Origin: Mordavella massiliensis
GTDB lineage: Bacteria > Bacillota > Clostridia > Lachnospirales > Lachnospiraceae
Length of the DNA stretch: 36,769 nucleotides
Direction of reading: 5' to 3'
Assembly: GCF_016902415.1 (NCBI RefSeq)
Contig: NZ_JACJLV010000026.1
Span: forward strand, 1 to 36,769
Made by a program: the position numbers and the translations under genes. This document shows, one piece after another, positions 1-7,385 of this stretch. Numbering within the stretch: the first letter of the stretch is position 1; every line of letters begins with the position of its first letter. The notes below the pieces were generated by a model, which was not told where the DNA came from, ran no database searches, and was given only the letters and a program-made list of their open reading frames with translations.

Positions 1-712
1 TGCCACTTGCATAACCGTCCTCACGTATCAGACGCTCCCGTTCAAATATTTTCATATACTCCAGTGACACCTCCCTGTCATGCTTCACTTTCTGAACCAT
101 CTGATGGATGGCCATAAGATCCGCATCCTTTGCATTCTCTTCCCTGGAATCTTCCAGATACTGCAAAAGCCGTTGAAGTTCCGCCGGCGGATTTCCTTTT
201 ATTCCCTTTGTATATAGAAATATGGTTCTGGCTCCGTCTTCATAAACAAGACCCGGTTCCTCCACGCAGCAGCTTTTGATCGTGTAGACCATACGGTTTA
301 ACTGAAAAGGATCATAGGGACATATAAAGATCACAATTACATTTTTCAGTTTCCCGTAATCTTCCCCGGATGCCAGACTGTCTGCGTCTATCTTTGCATG
401 GTAGAAGCGGGCCCGTTTAGGCAATGCCAGACGCAGAGATTCTCTTCCGTCTTTGTCCGGTTCGATATCATAAACCGTATTTAGGTCATCTGCTTTTTCT
501 TCTGCATAAACGTCCAGGCGGATGCCGTGTTTGTCTGTGTCTGCGCCAAAATATACTTTCTGGGGAATGATCCGGATCTGTTTGATTTCCCGGTTCAGGA
601 TAATGGATACCATTCTCCGGCATACTTCCGGGCCGATCCCCGGGTAGCTTAACACGCTTCCCATCAGAAAATCATCAAGTAGATTCAGCTCTTCAAGATT
701 CCTTTTTTGCAT
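1..712 (-). CDS. Rpn-family PD-(D/E)XK nuclease / putative transposase, C-terminus cut off by window edge
   Basis: Reading the minus strand from the ATG at 712 gives an uninterrupted frame of 237 codons that runs off the window, so the C-terminus is missing. It opens MQKRNLEELNLLDDF and contains the stretch GIRLDVYAEE...VYDIEPDK, then LPKRARFYHAKID, LKNVIVIFICPYDPF and FLYTKGIKGN. These match the Rpn (recombination-promoting nuclease, TIGR01784) family that is abundant in Lachnospiraceae. The Asp in RLDVYA (about residue 69) and the following DIE segment are the likely PD-(D/E)XK metal site, although the usual E-x-Q/K is modified to IEPDK. A good AAAGGAG site precedes the ATG by 6 bases. Family members are linked to RecA-independent recombination and phage-related functions; the role here is unknown. 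It has its own promoter at 906-935. Confidence 0.85.
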   Translation of the reverse strand, partial: MQKRNLEELNLLDDFLMGSVLSYPGIGPEVCRRMVSIILNREIKQIRIIPQKVYFGADTDKHGIRLDVYAEEKADDLNTVYDIEPDKDGRESLRLALPKRARFYHAKIDADSLASGEDYGKLKNVIVIFICPYDPFQLNRMVYTIKSCCVEEPGLVYEDGARTIFLYTKGIKGNPPAELQRLLQYLEDSREENAKDADLMAIHQMVQKVKHDREVSLEYMKIFERERLIREDGYASG

Positions 713-850
713 AGTTTTCTCCTTTCATTGTATTGCTTTTTCTCTGAAAAGCCAAGGAGAATTTGAGAAAAGAAAGGAGGAGAATCCTTCTGCCATTCCC
801 GGCATTTTCAGATCCTGCGATACAGATTTTGTTTTTGAAGTTTGGAATAG

Positions 851-868
851 TTCCGCGATACTGCGGAA
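851..868 (-). other. Small perfect hairpin in the leader of the Rpn-family gene
   Basis: TTCCGC and GCGGAA pair around a 6-base loop within the predicted 187-nt 5' leader. No T-run follows on the transcribed strand, so it is not a terminator. Function unknown; it may only affect mRNA stability. Confidence 0.4.
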
Positions 869-905
869 GAAAAAAGATAAATACAGAATATGTATTTGCA
901 AATAT

Positions 906-935
906 ATGATAGCAGATGGAAAAGGAAGGTGTCAA
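906..935 (-). promoter_or_regulatory. Sigma-A type promoter for the Rpn-family gene
   Basis: On the minus strand a perfect -35 TTGACA (935-930) is followed after 18 bases by the -10 TATCAT (911-906). TGC directly precedes the -10, giving an extended -10. Transcription would start near 899 and leave a leader of about 187 nt before the ATG at 712. Confidence 0.65.
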
Positions 936-947
936 TGGTTGGAACGG

Positions 948-993
948 CGAACGCCACCTCTAAATGCTTCGCATTTCTCGGTGTTCGTTTACT
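948..993. repeat. Imperfect palindromic repeat, copy 1
   Basis: The unit begins CGAACGCCACCTC, has an inner stem AAATGC/GCATTT around TTC, and ends CTCGGTGTTCGTTT. The outer arms CGAAC/GTTCG and CACC/GGTG can pair. A second copy with the same ends and a different inner stem starts at 1010. This looks like a dispersed hairpin repeat; nothing in it codes. Confidence 0.6.
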
Positions 994-1009
994 CTTCCCC
1001 CGAATAGCA

Positions 1010-1058
1010 CGAACGCCACCTCGATTCCGCTTCGCTTCATCTCGGTGTTCGTTTGACT
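1010..1058. repeat. Imperfect palindromic repeat, copy 2
   Basis: It has the same boundaries as copy 1 (CGAACGCCACCTC ... CTCGGTGTTCGTTT), but the inner part differs: GAT and ATC pair, then a mismatched triplet, then GC/GC around TTC. Conserved ends with a variable inner stem suggest a mobile or amplified hairpin element. The 16 bases at 1001-1016, overlapping its start, recur inverted at 1125-1140 across the end of prfA. Confidence 0.6.
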
Positions 1059-1063
1059 CACAT

Positions 1064-1124
1064 AAAAGCGAAAAGGGACTCTGGATCCTATGCAAGCATG
1101 GATCCAGAGTCCCTTCTCGCTTTT
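1064..1124. terminator. Near-perfect 61-bp palindrome downstream of prfA, probable terminator
   Basis: Two 25-base arms, from AAAAGCG through GGATCC, differ at one position. An inner ATGC/GCAT pair and a small loop close the hairpin. On the minus strand the prfA stop is 9 bases before it and the distal arm ends in A/T-rich sequence, so it is placed to end the rho-to-prfA transcript. The U-tract is inside the stem rather than after it, so strength and direction are uncertain. It probably works in both orientations. Confidence 0.6.
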
Positions 1125-1133
1125 GCGTTCGTG

Positions 1134-2204
1134 CTATTCGTTCATGTTTGCGAGTTTGGCTGCCTGATCGGCTGCGATGCAGGCGTCTATGATTTCCTGG
1201 ATATCTCCGTTCATGATTTTGTCGAGTTTATAGAGAGTCAGTCCGATACGGTGATCGGTAACGCGTCCCTGCGGGAAGTTGTAGGTTCTGATTTTTTCGG
1301 AACGATCGCCGGTTCCGATCTGACTCTTTCTTGCTTCTGCTTCTGCATCGTGGCGCTTCTGGCACTCCAGATCATAGAGTTTTGCGCGCAGCAGAGCGAA
1401 TGCTTTTTCTTTATTCTGCAGCTGAGATTTTTCTGTCTGGCTGTAGATTACAATACCGGTGGGATAATGGGTCAAACGTACCGCAGAGTCTGTGGTATTG
1501 ACGCACTGACCGCCGTTTCCGGACGCGCGCATGACATCGATCCGGATGTCTTTTTCATCAATCTGAATATCTACATCTTCTGCTTCCGGCATCACGGCTA
1601 CCGTAATGGTGGAAGTATGGATCCGGCCGCCCGACTCGGTTTCCGGCACTCTCTGTACCCGGTGTACACCGGATTCGTATTTCATCTTGGAATATGCCCC
1701 TTTTCCGTCAATCATAAAGGTCACATTCTTCATTCCGCCGATCCCGATCTCTTCACATTCTACCAGTTCTACTTTCCAGTGCTGACTCTCTGCATAGTGC
1801 AGATACATCCGATAGATTTCAGCGGCGAACAATGCCGCTTCGTCTCCTCCTGCTCCTGCACGGATCTCAACGACTACGTTCTTTTCATCATTGGGATCTT
1901 TCGGCAGAAGGAGAATTTTTAATTCATGCTCCAATTCTTCTACTCTTGCCTTGGAATCATTCAGTTCTTCTTTTGCCAGTTCACGCAGTTCCTCGTCAGA
2001 CTCTTCTTCCAGCATCTGAAGGCTGTCCTCAATATTCTGCTTACAGGTTTTGTACTCCTGATATGCCTCAACGATCGGCGTCAGGTCGTTTTGTTCCTTC
2101 ATCAGCTTCCGGAACCGGTTCTGATCGTTTGCCACATCCGGCTCCTGCAGCTCACTTAAGATTTCCTCCAGTCTTACAACCAGATCTTCTAATTTATCAA
2201 ACAT
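1134..2204 (-). CDS. prfA: Peptide chain release factor 1 (RF1)
   Basis: PrfA recognises UAA and UAG at the ribosomal A site and triggers peptide release. The 356-residue protein is normal length for RF1. The GGQ motif that reaches the peptidyl-transferase centre is at 231-233 ([10 protein letters not shown]). The codon-recognition P-x-T is PET at 187-189, inside the [14 protein letters not shown] segment typical of RF1 rather than RF2. I place the start at 2204 (MFDKLEDL) because AAGGAGG lies 7 bases upstream; an in-frame ATG nine codons earlier lacks such a site. It is the last gene of the rho-rpmE-DUF1385-prmC-prfA run and sits 44 bases after prmC, whose product methylates the GGQ glutamine. 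Confidence 0.97.
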   Translation of the reverse strand: MFDKLEDLVVRLEEILSELQEPDVANDQNRFRKLMKEQNDLTPIVEAYQEYKTCKQNIEDSLQMLEEESDEELRELAKEELNDSKARVEELEHELKILLLPKDPNDEKNVVVEIRAGAGGDEAALFAAEIYRMYLHYAESQHWKVELVECEEIGIGGMKNVTFMIDGKGAYSKMKYESGVHRVQRVPETESGGRIHTSTITVAVMPEAEDVDIQIDEKDIRIDVMRASGNGGQCVNTTDSAVRLTHYPTGIVIYSQTEKSQLQNKEKAFALLRAKLYDLECQKRHDAEAEARKSQIGTGDRSEKIRTYNFPQGRVTDHRIGLTLYKLDKIMNGDIQEIIDACIAADQAAKLANMNE

Positions 2205-2248
2205 GAGTATTCCTCCTTCATTTCCATACATTCAAGACTCACTGTCTT

Positions 2249-3100
2249 TTATTGTAACCTTCCCGCCGCAACACGGTCAAGACCTGCCAGATCTTTTTTC
2301 ACAGAAACTTCCGTATACCCGGCATTTTCCAGCAGTTCCGCCACGTCTCTCCCCTGGTCGCAGCCAATCTCAAACAGCAGGCGTCCGCCATTCTTCAGAT
2401 AACTTTTACTTTCTTCGATGATCCTCCGGTAAAAAAGCAGACCGTCTTCCGCTCCGTCCAATGCGATCCTGGGATCATACAGCCGCACTTCCTCCTGCAG
2501 TTCTTCAATCTCTGCAGAACGGATATACGGCGGATTCGATACGATCAGGTCGAAAGCGCCTGTTACTTTTTCAAACAGATCTCCGCAGAGCCACTGTGCC
2601 CTGTCTTCCACATGCAGTCTCTGTCCGTTTGTTCTTGCCATTTTAAGAGCTTCTGCGGAAATATCACTTCCAACGCCGGTCAGTCCAGGGCAGAAATGGA
2701 GCAGACTGATCAAAATACAGCCGGATCCGGTACACAGATCCAGCACCCGCATACCAGGCATGGCATACTTCAGCGCTTCTTCTACCAGCGTCTCCGTATC
2801 CTGTCTCGGGATCAGTACCTGGTCATTCACCCGGAAAGAAAGCCCCATAAACTCCTGCTCTCCGGTGATATGCTGTAAAGGGATATGCCCTGCTCTTTTT
2901 TCAATACACTCTCTGTAACGGCAAAGATCTTCCTCTGTAACCACCCGTCCGGGATCCCCATAATAAGAAGCCCTGCTGATCCCTGTCACATATTCCAAAA
3001 GATACCAGGCGTCCAGTCCGGCCTCTGCAATTCCCGCACGTTCCAGGGTCTCTTTCCCCTCTCTATAAATCTGCTGCAGTGTCAAAATTTTCCCGTTCAT
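2249..3100 (-). CDS. prmC: Release factor glutamine methyltransferase
   Basis: PrmC (HemK) transfers a methyl group from S-adenosylmethionine to the GGQ glutamine of release factors. The 283-residue protein has an N-terminal helical domain (about 1-90), the SAM-binding stretch VLDLCTGSGCILISL (about 119-133) and the family signature NPPY at 189-192. The start at 3100 (MNGKIL) has TGGAGAG just upstream; a possible start five codons earlier is less well placed. The 5' end overlaps the last 38 bases of the DUF1385 gene, implying translational coupling, and prfA follows after 44 bases. Confidence 0.95.
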   Translation of the reverse strand: MNGKILTLQQIYREGKETLERAGIAEAGLDAWYLLEYVTGISRASYYGDPGRVVTEEDLCRYRECIEKRAGHIPLQHITGEQEFMGLSFRVNDQVLIPRQDTETLVEEALKYAMPGMRVLDLCTGSGCILISLLHFCPGLTGVGSDISAEALKMARTNGQRLHVEDRAQWLCGDLFEKVTGAFDLIVSNPPYIRSAEIEELQEEVRLYDPRIALDGAEDGLLFYRRIIEESKSYLKNGGRLLFEIGCDQGRDVAELLENAGYTEVSVKKDLAGLDRVAAGRLQ

Positions 3101-4004
3101 ACGCTCTCCAGTCAAATACCGCCTCCACTGCCTGGATCGCCACCTCGATCATGGAGTCGTCCGGTTCTTTGGTGGTCAGTTTCTGAATCGCCAGCCCCGG
3201 CCTGCTGAGCAGGTTGATCAGAGGATTGTCAGAATTCCCCGCAAGCTTCAGCACTTCATAAGAGATCCCGGCGATCACCGGCAGGAGCAGGATCCGGATC
3301 AACACCCGCATACCCGTGGACTCCACCTGGATCAGAAACAGCAAAAGAATACTGATAGCCAGTACAAAGAAAAGAAAACTGGTCCCGCAGCGCTTATGCT
3401 GTCTGGAGCTGTTCCTGACATTCTCTACAGTCAGCGGAAGTCCGTGTTCAATACAATTGATGCATTTATGTTCCGCTCCGTGGTACATAAAGGTCCTCTG
3501 AATATCTTCCATCCTGGATATCAGCAATATGTACAGCACAAAAATGCCGATCCGGATCAATCCTTCAACCAGTGTCCTGACATGGTAAGACGGGATTCCC
3601 GGTTCCAGAACAGAAGACAGAAAATAGGGAAGGACCATAAAAATAGCCACGGCCACGATCACAGAAAATGCTACGGTTCCCCGCATCAGCCATTTCTCCT
3701 GCTGTTCTCTCTTCTTTTCCTCTTCCCTGGATAGTTCTCTTTGCTCTTCTTCCTCATCCTCAAAAAAGGATGCCGAATATGTCAGTGTCCGGATTCCCAG
3801 TACCAGAGAATCAATAAAATTAAAAATGCCCCGGATAAAAGGGATCTTTGTCAGACCTTTTGCTCTGCCGGCAATACTGTGATAGACATTTTTCTCCACA
3901 ATGATCTCACCGTCGCTTTTTCGCACAGCCACTGCATACTCGTCTTTATGTTTCATCATTATGCCCTCTAATACGGCCTGGCCGCCGATATTGGATGACT
4001 TCAT
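3063..4004 (-). CDS. DUF1385 (YqhQ-like) integral membrane protein
   Basis: The 313-residue protein has the DUF1385/COG3872 hallmarks: SSNIGGQAVLEGIMM at the N-terminus, a central YHGAEHKCINCIEHG segment, and RCGTSFLFF. About four hydrophobic segments are visible (roughly 105-130, 145-165, 210-230, 235-255), separated by a charged Glu-rich linker near 84-102. The conserved His, Cys and Glu residues led to annotation as a putative metal-dependent enzyme, but no activity is established. GGGAGG precedes the ATG. Its place between rpmE and prmC is the usual Clostridia order, and it overlaps prmC. Confidence 0.88.
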   Translation of the reverse strand: MKSSNIGGQAVLEGIMMKHKDEYAVAVRKSDGEIIVEKNVYHSIAGRAKGLTKIPFIRGIFNFIDSLVLGIRTLTYSASFFEDEEEEQRELSREEEKKREQQEKWLMRGTVAFSVIVAVAIFMVLPYFLSSVLEPGIPSYHVRTLVEGLIRIGIFVLYILLISRMEDIQRTFMYHGAEHKCINCIEHGLPLTVENVRNSSRQHKRCGTSFLFFVLAISILLLFLIQVESTGMRVLIRILLLPVIAGISYEVLKLAGNSDNPLINLLSRPGLAIQKLTTKEPDDSMIEVAIQAVEAVFDWRAYERENFDTAADL

Positions 4005-4022
4005 GCTTTTCTTCCTCCCAAA

Positions 4023-4045
4023 GGCAGGCTTTTTGTCTGCCTGCC
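4023..4045 (-). other. Hairpin immediately upstream of the DUF1385 start
   Basis: GGCAGGC and GCCTGCC (7 bp) pair around a 9-base loop, ending about 18 bases before the ATG and next to the GGGAGG site. On the transcribed strand only three T's follow. It could be a weak attenuator or a translational element; I cannot decide which. Confidence 0.35.
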
Positions 4046-4064
4046 GGACTTATCTGTCACACAC

Positions 4065-4098
4065 AAAAATGGGTTGAGATTCTTAAAAACCTCAACCC
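4065..4098 (-). terminator. Rho-independent terminator after rpmE
   Basis: On the minus strand GGGTTGAG and CTCAACCC form an 8-bp stem with a 12-base loop, followed by ATTTTTG. It begins 14 bases after the rpmE stop. It should end most transcripts after rpmE, with some readthrough feeding DUF1385-prmC-prfA, for which I see no strong separate promoter. Confidence 0.75.
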
Positions 4099-4112
4099 GT
4101 CTCTTGTAAGCT

Positions 4113-4316
4113 TTATTTGCCCATTCCGTATTTCTTGTTGAACTTATCTACACGGCCGCGAGCCTGTGCAGCTTTCTGCTGTCCGGTATAGAATGGATGG
4201 CATTTGGAGCAGATCTCCACGTGAATGTCTTCGCTGGTAGAACCTGTTACAAATGTGTTTCCGCAGTTACAAGTTACAGTTGCCTGATGATATGCCGGAT
4301 GGATTCCTTCTTTCAT
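4113..4316 (-). CDS. rpmE: 50S ribosomal protein L31, zinc-binding type
   Basis: The 67-residue protein starts [10 protein letters not shown], typical of bacterial L31. Cys16, Cys18, Cys36 and Cys39 (CNC and CSKC) form the zinc site of the C+ paralogue, which under zinc limitation is usually replaced by a cysteine-free version. I take the ATG at 4316 with AAGAGG eight bases upstream; a GTG three codons earlier overlaps that site and is unlikely. It lies between rho and DUF1385, with its own promoter (4385-4411) and a terminator (4065-4098). Confidence 0.97.
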   Translation of the reverse strand: MKEGIHPAYHQATVTCNCGNTFVTGSTSEDIHVEICSKCHPFYTGQQKAAQARGRVDKFNKKYGMGK

Positions 4317-4345
4317 GATTTTCACCTCTTCTTTATTTAGTCAGC

Positions 4346-4362
4346 CGCACGGGAATCGTGCG
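4346..4362 (-). promoter_or_regulatory. Hairpin in the rpmE 5' leader, possible L31 autoregulatory structure
   Basis: CGCACG and CGTGCG form a perfect 6-bp stem with a 5-base loop, between the rpmE promoter and its ribosome binding site. Ribosomal-protein mRNA leaders of this kind, including described L31 leader motifs, can bind the protein and repress translation. I have not matched it to a covariance model, so the regulatory role is inferred. Confidence 0.4.
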
Positions 4363-4384
4363 ATCAATATTCGTTTTCTAAACA

Positions 4385-4411
4385 GCTATATAATCATAGC
4401 ATAAATGTCAA
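4385..4411 (-). promoter_or_regulatory. Putative rpmE promoter
   Basis: A perfect -35 TTGACA (4411-4406) is followed after only 15 bases by TATAGC (4390-4385). Spacing is short and the -10 imperfect, so rpmE may also be read from rho. Confidence 0.45.
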
Positions 4412-4418
4412 ACCTTGT

Positions 4419-5759
4419 CTAGATTAATTTTGTCTTTTTTACCAATTGAATTAATTCCGCATTGTTTCTGGTCCTGCTGAACATATTCAGAATATTGTCA
4501 GCCACCTCTTCAGCCCGCATTCCGTTCAATGCGCGGCGCATGGTATCCACTGCCTCCTGCTCTTCTTTTGACAGCAGCAGATCCTCCCGTCTGGTTCCGG
4601 ATTTGTGAATATCAACGGCCGGGAACATCCTGCGCTCAGACAGCTTGCGGTCAAGCACCAGTTCCATGTTGCCGGTTCCCTTAAACTCTTCGTAGATAAC
4701 GTCATCCATCTTGCTTCCGGTATCTACAAGCGCTGTGGCAAGGATCGTAAGGCTTCCTCCTTCCCGCATATTGCGGGCCGCGCCAAAGATACGCTTCGGC
4801 GTATGGAGGGCTGCAGGATCAAGACCACCGGAAAGCGTTCTTCCTGAGGGCGGTACTGTCAGGTTATAGGCGCGGGTCAGTCTGGTGATGCTGTCCAGAA
4901 GGATCATAACGTCTTTCTTATGTTCCACCAGACGCTTCGCCCGTTCGATCACCATCTCAGACACACGCTTATGATGCTCCGGAAGTTCATCAAAGGTAGA
5001 ATAAATAACCTCTACATTCTCGCCTTCTATCGTCTCTTTGATATCCGTTACTTCCTCCGGACGCTCATCGATCAGCAGGATCAGAAGGTGGATCTCCGGG
5101 TTATTCTTGCGCACAGACAGCGCCACCTGCTTTAAAAGCGTGGTTTTTCCAGCCTTCGGAGGTGATACGATCATACCTCTTTGTCCTTTTCCGATAGGGG
5201 ACAACAGATCCACGATCCTCATAGCAGTGCTTGTCTTTCCTGTTTCCAGTCTGAGTCTTTCATCCGGGAAAATGGGGGTCATGTCCTCAAAATTAGACCT
5301 TCTCACCGCTTTCATCGGATCCAGTTCATTGATCTTTGTCAGATATAAAAGTGCGCTGAACTTTTCCTGCTGCGTCTTGATCCGGGTATTGCCTTCCAGG
5401 ATATCTCCTGTCTTCAGATTAAACTTACGGATCTGGGACGGCGATACATATACATCGTTTTCTCCCGGCAGATAATTGGCGCTGCGGATAAATCCGTAAC
5501 CGTCCGGCATCACTTCCAGAATGCCGTTGGCTTTGATTCCGCTGTCCAGCTTGTCGATATCATGAATATCCTTATCTCCCGTATTTGCGGACATTTCCTT
5601 AACCGTTTCCCGATCCGCCTGTCTTTCTTTTTCGTCTTCCTCCAGCATCAGTTCGATCACTTCTGCTTTCTTCAATGCGGAAACGCCTTTGAGCCCTCTC
5701 GCCTTTGCGAGATCCTTCAATGTCGCCAGCGGCAGAGATTCATATTTTTCTCTCATCAT
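4419..5759 (-). CDS. rho: Transcription termination factor Rho
   Basis: Rho is a hexameric RNA helicase that ends untranslated transcripts. The 446-residue protein has the N-terminal Rho-N helical domain ([16 protein letters not shown], about 10-45), a charged linker, the cold-shock-like RNA-binding domain ([15 protein letters not shown] ... [18 protein letters not shown], about 79-120) and the RecA-type ATPase with Walker [10 protein letters not shown] (199-207) and Walker [17 protein letters not shown]. The start carries two adjacent ATGs; I chose the first because AGAGGA lies about 10 bases upstream. It is transcribed from a promoter about 110 bases upstream and leads the rpmE-DUF1385-prmC-prfA group. 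Confidence 0.97.
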   Translation of the reverse strand: MMREKYESLPLATLKDLAKARGLKGVSALKKAEVIELMLEEDEKERQADRETVKEMSANTGDKDIHDIDKLDSGIKANGILEVMPDGYGFIRSANYLPGENDVYVSPSQIRKFNLKTGDILEGNTRIKTQQEKFSALLYLTKINELDPMKAVRRSNFEDMTPIFPDERLRLETGKTSTAMRIVDLLSPIGKGQRGMIVSPPKAGKTTLLKQVALSVRKNNPEIHLLILLIDERPEEVTDIKETIEGENVEVIYSTFDELPEHHKRVSEMVIERAKRLVEHKKDVMILLDSITRLTRAYNLTVPPSGRTLSGGLDPAALHTPKRIFGAARNMREGGSLTILATALVDTGSKMDDVIYEEFKGTGNMELVLDRKLSERRMFPAVDIHKSGTRREDLLLSKEEQEAVDTMRRALNGMRAEEVADNILNMFSRTRNNAELIQLVKKTKLI

Positions 5760-5867
5760 TTCTGTCTATTCCTCTTCTTTCCTATGGTCATCAATTCTTT
5801 TTGTTCTCTTCTTAATCTGTATGTTCGGGATTCTGCTGTCGATATGACTTGGATAAAATACATTCGT

Positions 5868-5896
5868 ATTATACTACAACGGTATCTGTTTTTAAA
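5868..5896 (-). promoter_or_regulatory. rho promoter
   Basis: A consensus -10 TATAAT (5873-5868) lies 17 bases downstream of TTTAAA (5896-5891). The start point near 5861 leaves a purine-rich leader of about 100 nt. It is back-to-back with the plus-strand promoter at 5908-5936. Confidence 0.6.
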
Positions 5897-5907
5897 GAGT
5901 TTTTTTA

Positions 5908-5936
5908 TTGAAATGCCCCATTTGTAATGGTATGAT
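5908..5936 (+). promoter_or_regulatory. Promoter of the radical SAM / DUF4364 operon
   Basis: TTGAAA (5908-5913), a 17-base spacer and TATGAT (5931-5936). The ATG at 5948 is only 11 bases after the -10, so the 5' leader would be about 4-6 nt. Confidence 0.65.
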
Positions 5937-5947
5937 AGAAGTTAAGT

Positions 5948-6889
5948 ATGAAAAAGCAATGGAATGATAAACGGTACCACTCTCTGGATTATGAGCTGCG
6001 GACCAGATACGGAGAAAAAATGTATAAGATCTCTCTGGACGGAGGATTCACCTGCCCCAACCGGGACGGAACCCTGGGAACCCGGGGCTGTATTTTCTGC
6101 AGCCAGGGAGGGTCCGGCGACTTTGCTTCAGACAGACATCTGTCTGTCACAGAGCAGATTGAGACCGGAAAAGCACAATCTTTGGCCAAATATGCAGGCG
6201 GTGGATATATCGCCTATTTTCAGGCGTATACCGGCACCTATGCACCGGTATCCAGGCTCCGGGCTCTGTTTATGGAAGCCATCCGTCATCCGGATATCCG
6301 GATTTTGTCCATTGCCACCCGGCCCGACTGTCTGGAGCCGGAAGTCCTTGATCTTCTGGAAGAACTCCGGCAGATCAAACCGGTATGGATCGAACTGGGA
6401 CTGCAGACCATCCACCCGGATACTGCACGGCTGATCCGGAGGGGCTATGAACTTCCCGTCTTTGAACAGGCAGTCTCCAGTTTGAGAGACCGGAACATTG
6501 ATGTGATCGTTCACGTGATCATCGGCCTTCCGGGCGAGACAGAGTCCATGATCACCGATACGGTCCGCTATCTTGCCGCCATGGACATCCAGGGGATCAA
6601 ATTCCAGCTTCTTCACGTACTGCGTCATACAGACCTGGCAGTGCTGTATGAAAAAGAGCCTTTCCGGCTCCCTTCCATGGACGAGTATATCCGTATCATC
6701 GGAAATTGTCTCTGTCTTCTGCCGCCGGATGTTGTCATCCACCGTCTGACCGGGGACGGTCCCAGAGACCTTCTGATCGCGCCGGAATGGTCCCTTCATA
6801 AACGCCGGGTCTTAAACCAGCTCCACAGATATCTGAAAGATCAGGACCTGTGGCAGGGAAAGGAGTATCATCATGGCTTCAACATTTAA
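5948..6889 (+). CDS. Radical SAM protein, TIGR01212 (YhcC-like) family
   Basis: The 313-residue protein begins with the family's usual DKRYHSLDYELRTRYGEK and carries cysteines 36, 48 and 51 in TCPNRDGTLGTRGCIFC. These should hold the 4Fe-4S cluster that cleaves S-adenosylmethionine. Downstream features IATRPDC, WIELGLQ and IGLPGE are typical of the Elp3-like radical SAM fold. Substrate is not known from the sequence; relatives are suspected tRNA or cofactor enzymes. I keep the ATG at 5948 because conserved family sequence begins within seven residues, although no Shine-Dalgarno site is present. The last 17 bases overlap the DUF4364 gene. Confidence 0.88.
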   Translation: MKKQWNDKRYHSLDYELRTRYGEKMYKISLDGGFTCPNRDGTLGTRGCIFCSQGGSGDFASDRHLSVTEQIETGKAQSLAKYAGGGYIAYFQAYTGTYAPVSRLRALFMEAIRHPDIRILSIATRPDCLEPEVLDLLEELRQIKPVWIELGLQTIHPDTARLIRRGYELPVFEQAVSSLRDRNIDVIVHVIIGLPGETESMITDTVRYLAAMDIQGIKFQLLHVLRHTDLAVLYEKEPFRLPSMDEYIRIIGNCLCLLPPDVVIHRLTGDGPRDLLIAPEWSLHKRRVLNQLHRYLKDQDLWQGKEYHHGFNI

Positions 6890-7385
6890 ATTGTACAAAC
6901 TGATTATTTTATATATGCTGAATAAAGTGGATTTCCCTCTGACAAATTCCCAGATCTCCGAGTTTATCCTGGACGAAGGATATACCACCTATTTTAAACT
7001 CCAGCAGGCTCTTGCAGAGCTTGCAGAGTCCGGATTTATCCGGGAGGAATCCACTCACAGCCGCACCTTCTACCATCTGACAGAAGAAGGCCGGGAAACT
7101 CTGCATTTTTTTAAAAATGACATTTCCACGGCCATTCAGGAAGATATTGATTCTTTTTTAAAAGAAAAAAATTATGAATTAAAAAATGAAGTATCAGTCA
7201 AGTCCGACTACTACCGGAACACCAACCGGGAGTACTCCATTCACTGCCAGGTGGTCGAGCAGGGCGTTCCCCTGATCGATCTTACCGTCACCGCGCCTAC
7301 CGAAAAGGAAGCCGAGACGATCGCCAACAACTGGCAGCAGAAAAATGAAGAAATCTACGCATGGATCATGGCGCATCTGTTATAA
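6873..7385 (+). CDS. DUF4364 winged-helix-like protein
   Basis: The 170-residue protein belongs to the Clostridia family DUF4364. The N-terminal half reads as a winged helix-turn-helix: LTNSQISEFILDE (recognition region), FKLQQALAELAESGFI, then a wing with TFYHLTEEGRETL. The C-terminal half (about 100-170) is a mixed alpha/beta domain without recognisable catalytic residues. A regulatory role is plausible but not shown. GGAAAGGAG precedes the ATG and the start lies inside the end of the radical SAM gene, so the two are cotranscribed. The stop overlaps the convergent hemW stop by six bases. Confidence 0.85.
   Translation: MASTFKLYKLIILYMLNKVDFPLTNSQISEFILDEGYTTYFKLQQALAELAESGFIREESTHSRTFYHLTEEGRETLHFFKNDISTAIQEDIDSFLKEKNYELKNEVSVKSDYYRNTNREYSIHCQVVEQGVPLIDLTVTAPTEKEAETIANNWQQKNEEIYAWIMAHLL

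Larger units (their letters stand above)
713..1133. other. Gene-free region between prfA and the Rpn-family gene
   Basis: This is the only stretch over 300 bases without a gene. It holds the Rpn promoter (906-935), its leader hairpin (851-868), two hairpin repeats (948-993 and 1010-1058) and the 61-bp palindrome (1064-1124). Short open frames overlap the repeats, but none has a ribosome binding site or recognisable protein features. Confidence 0.7.

Noticed and set aside
1053-1922. A 289-codon plus-strand open frame opposite prfA
   Set aside because: It is antisense to a well-supported RF1 gene, has no family features or ribosome binding site, and its start lies in the palindrome.
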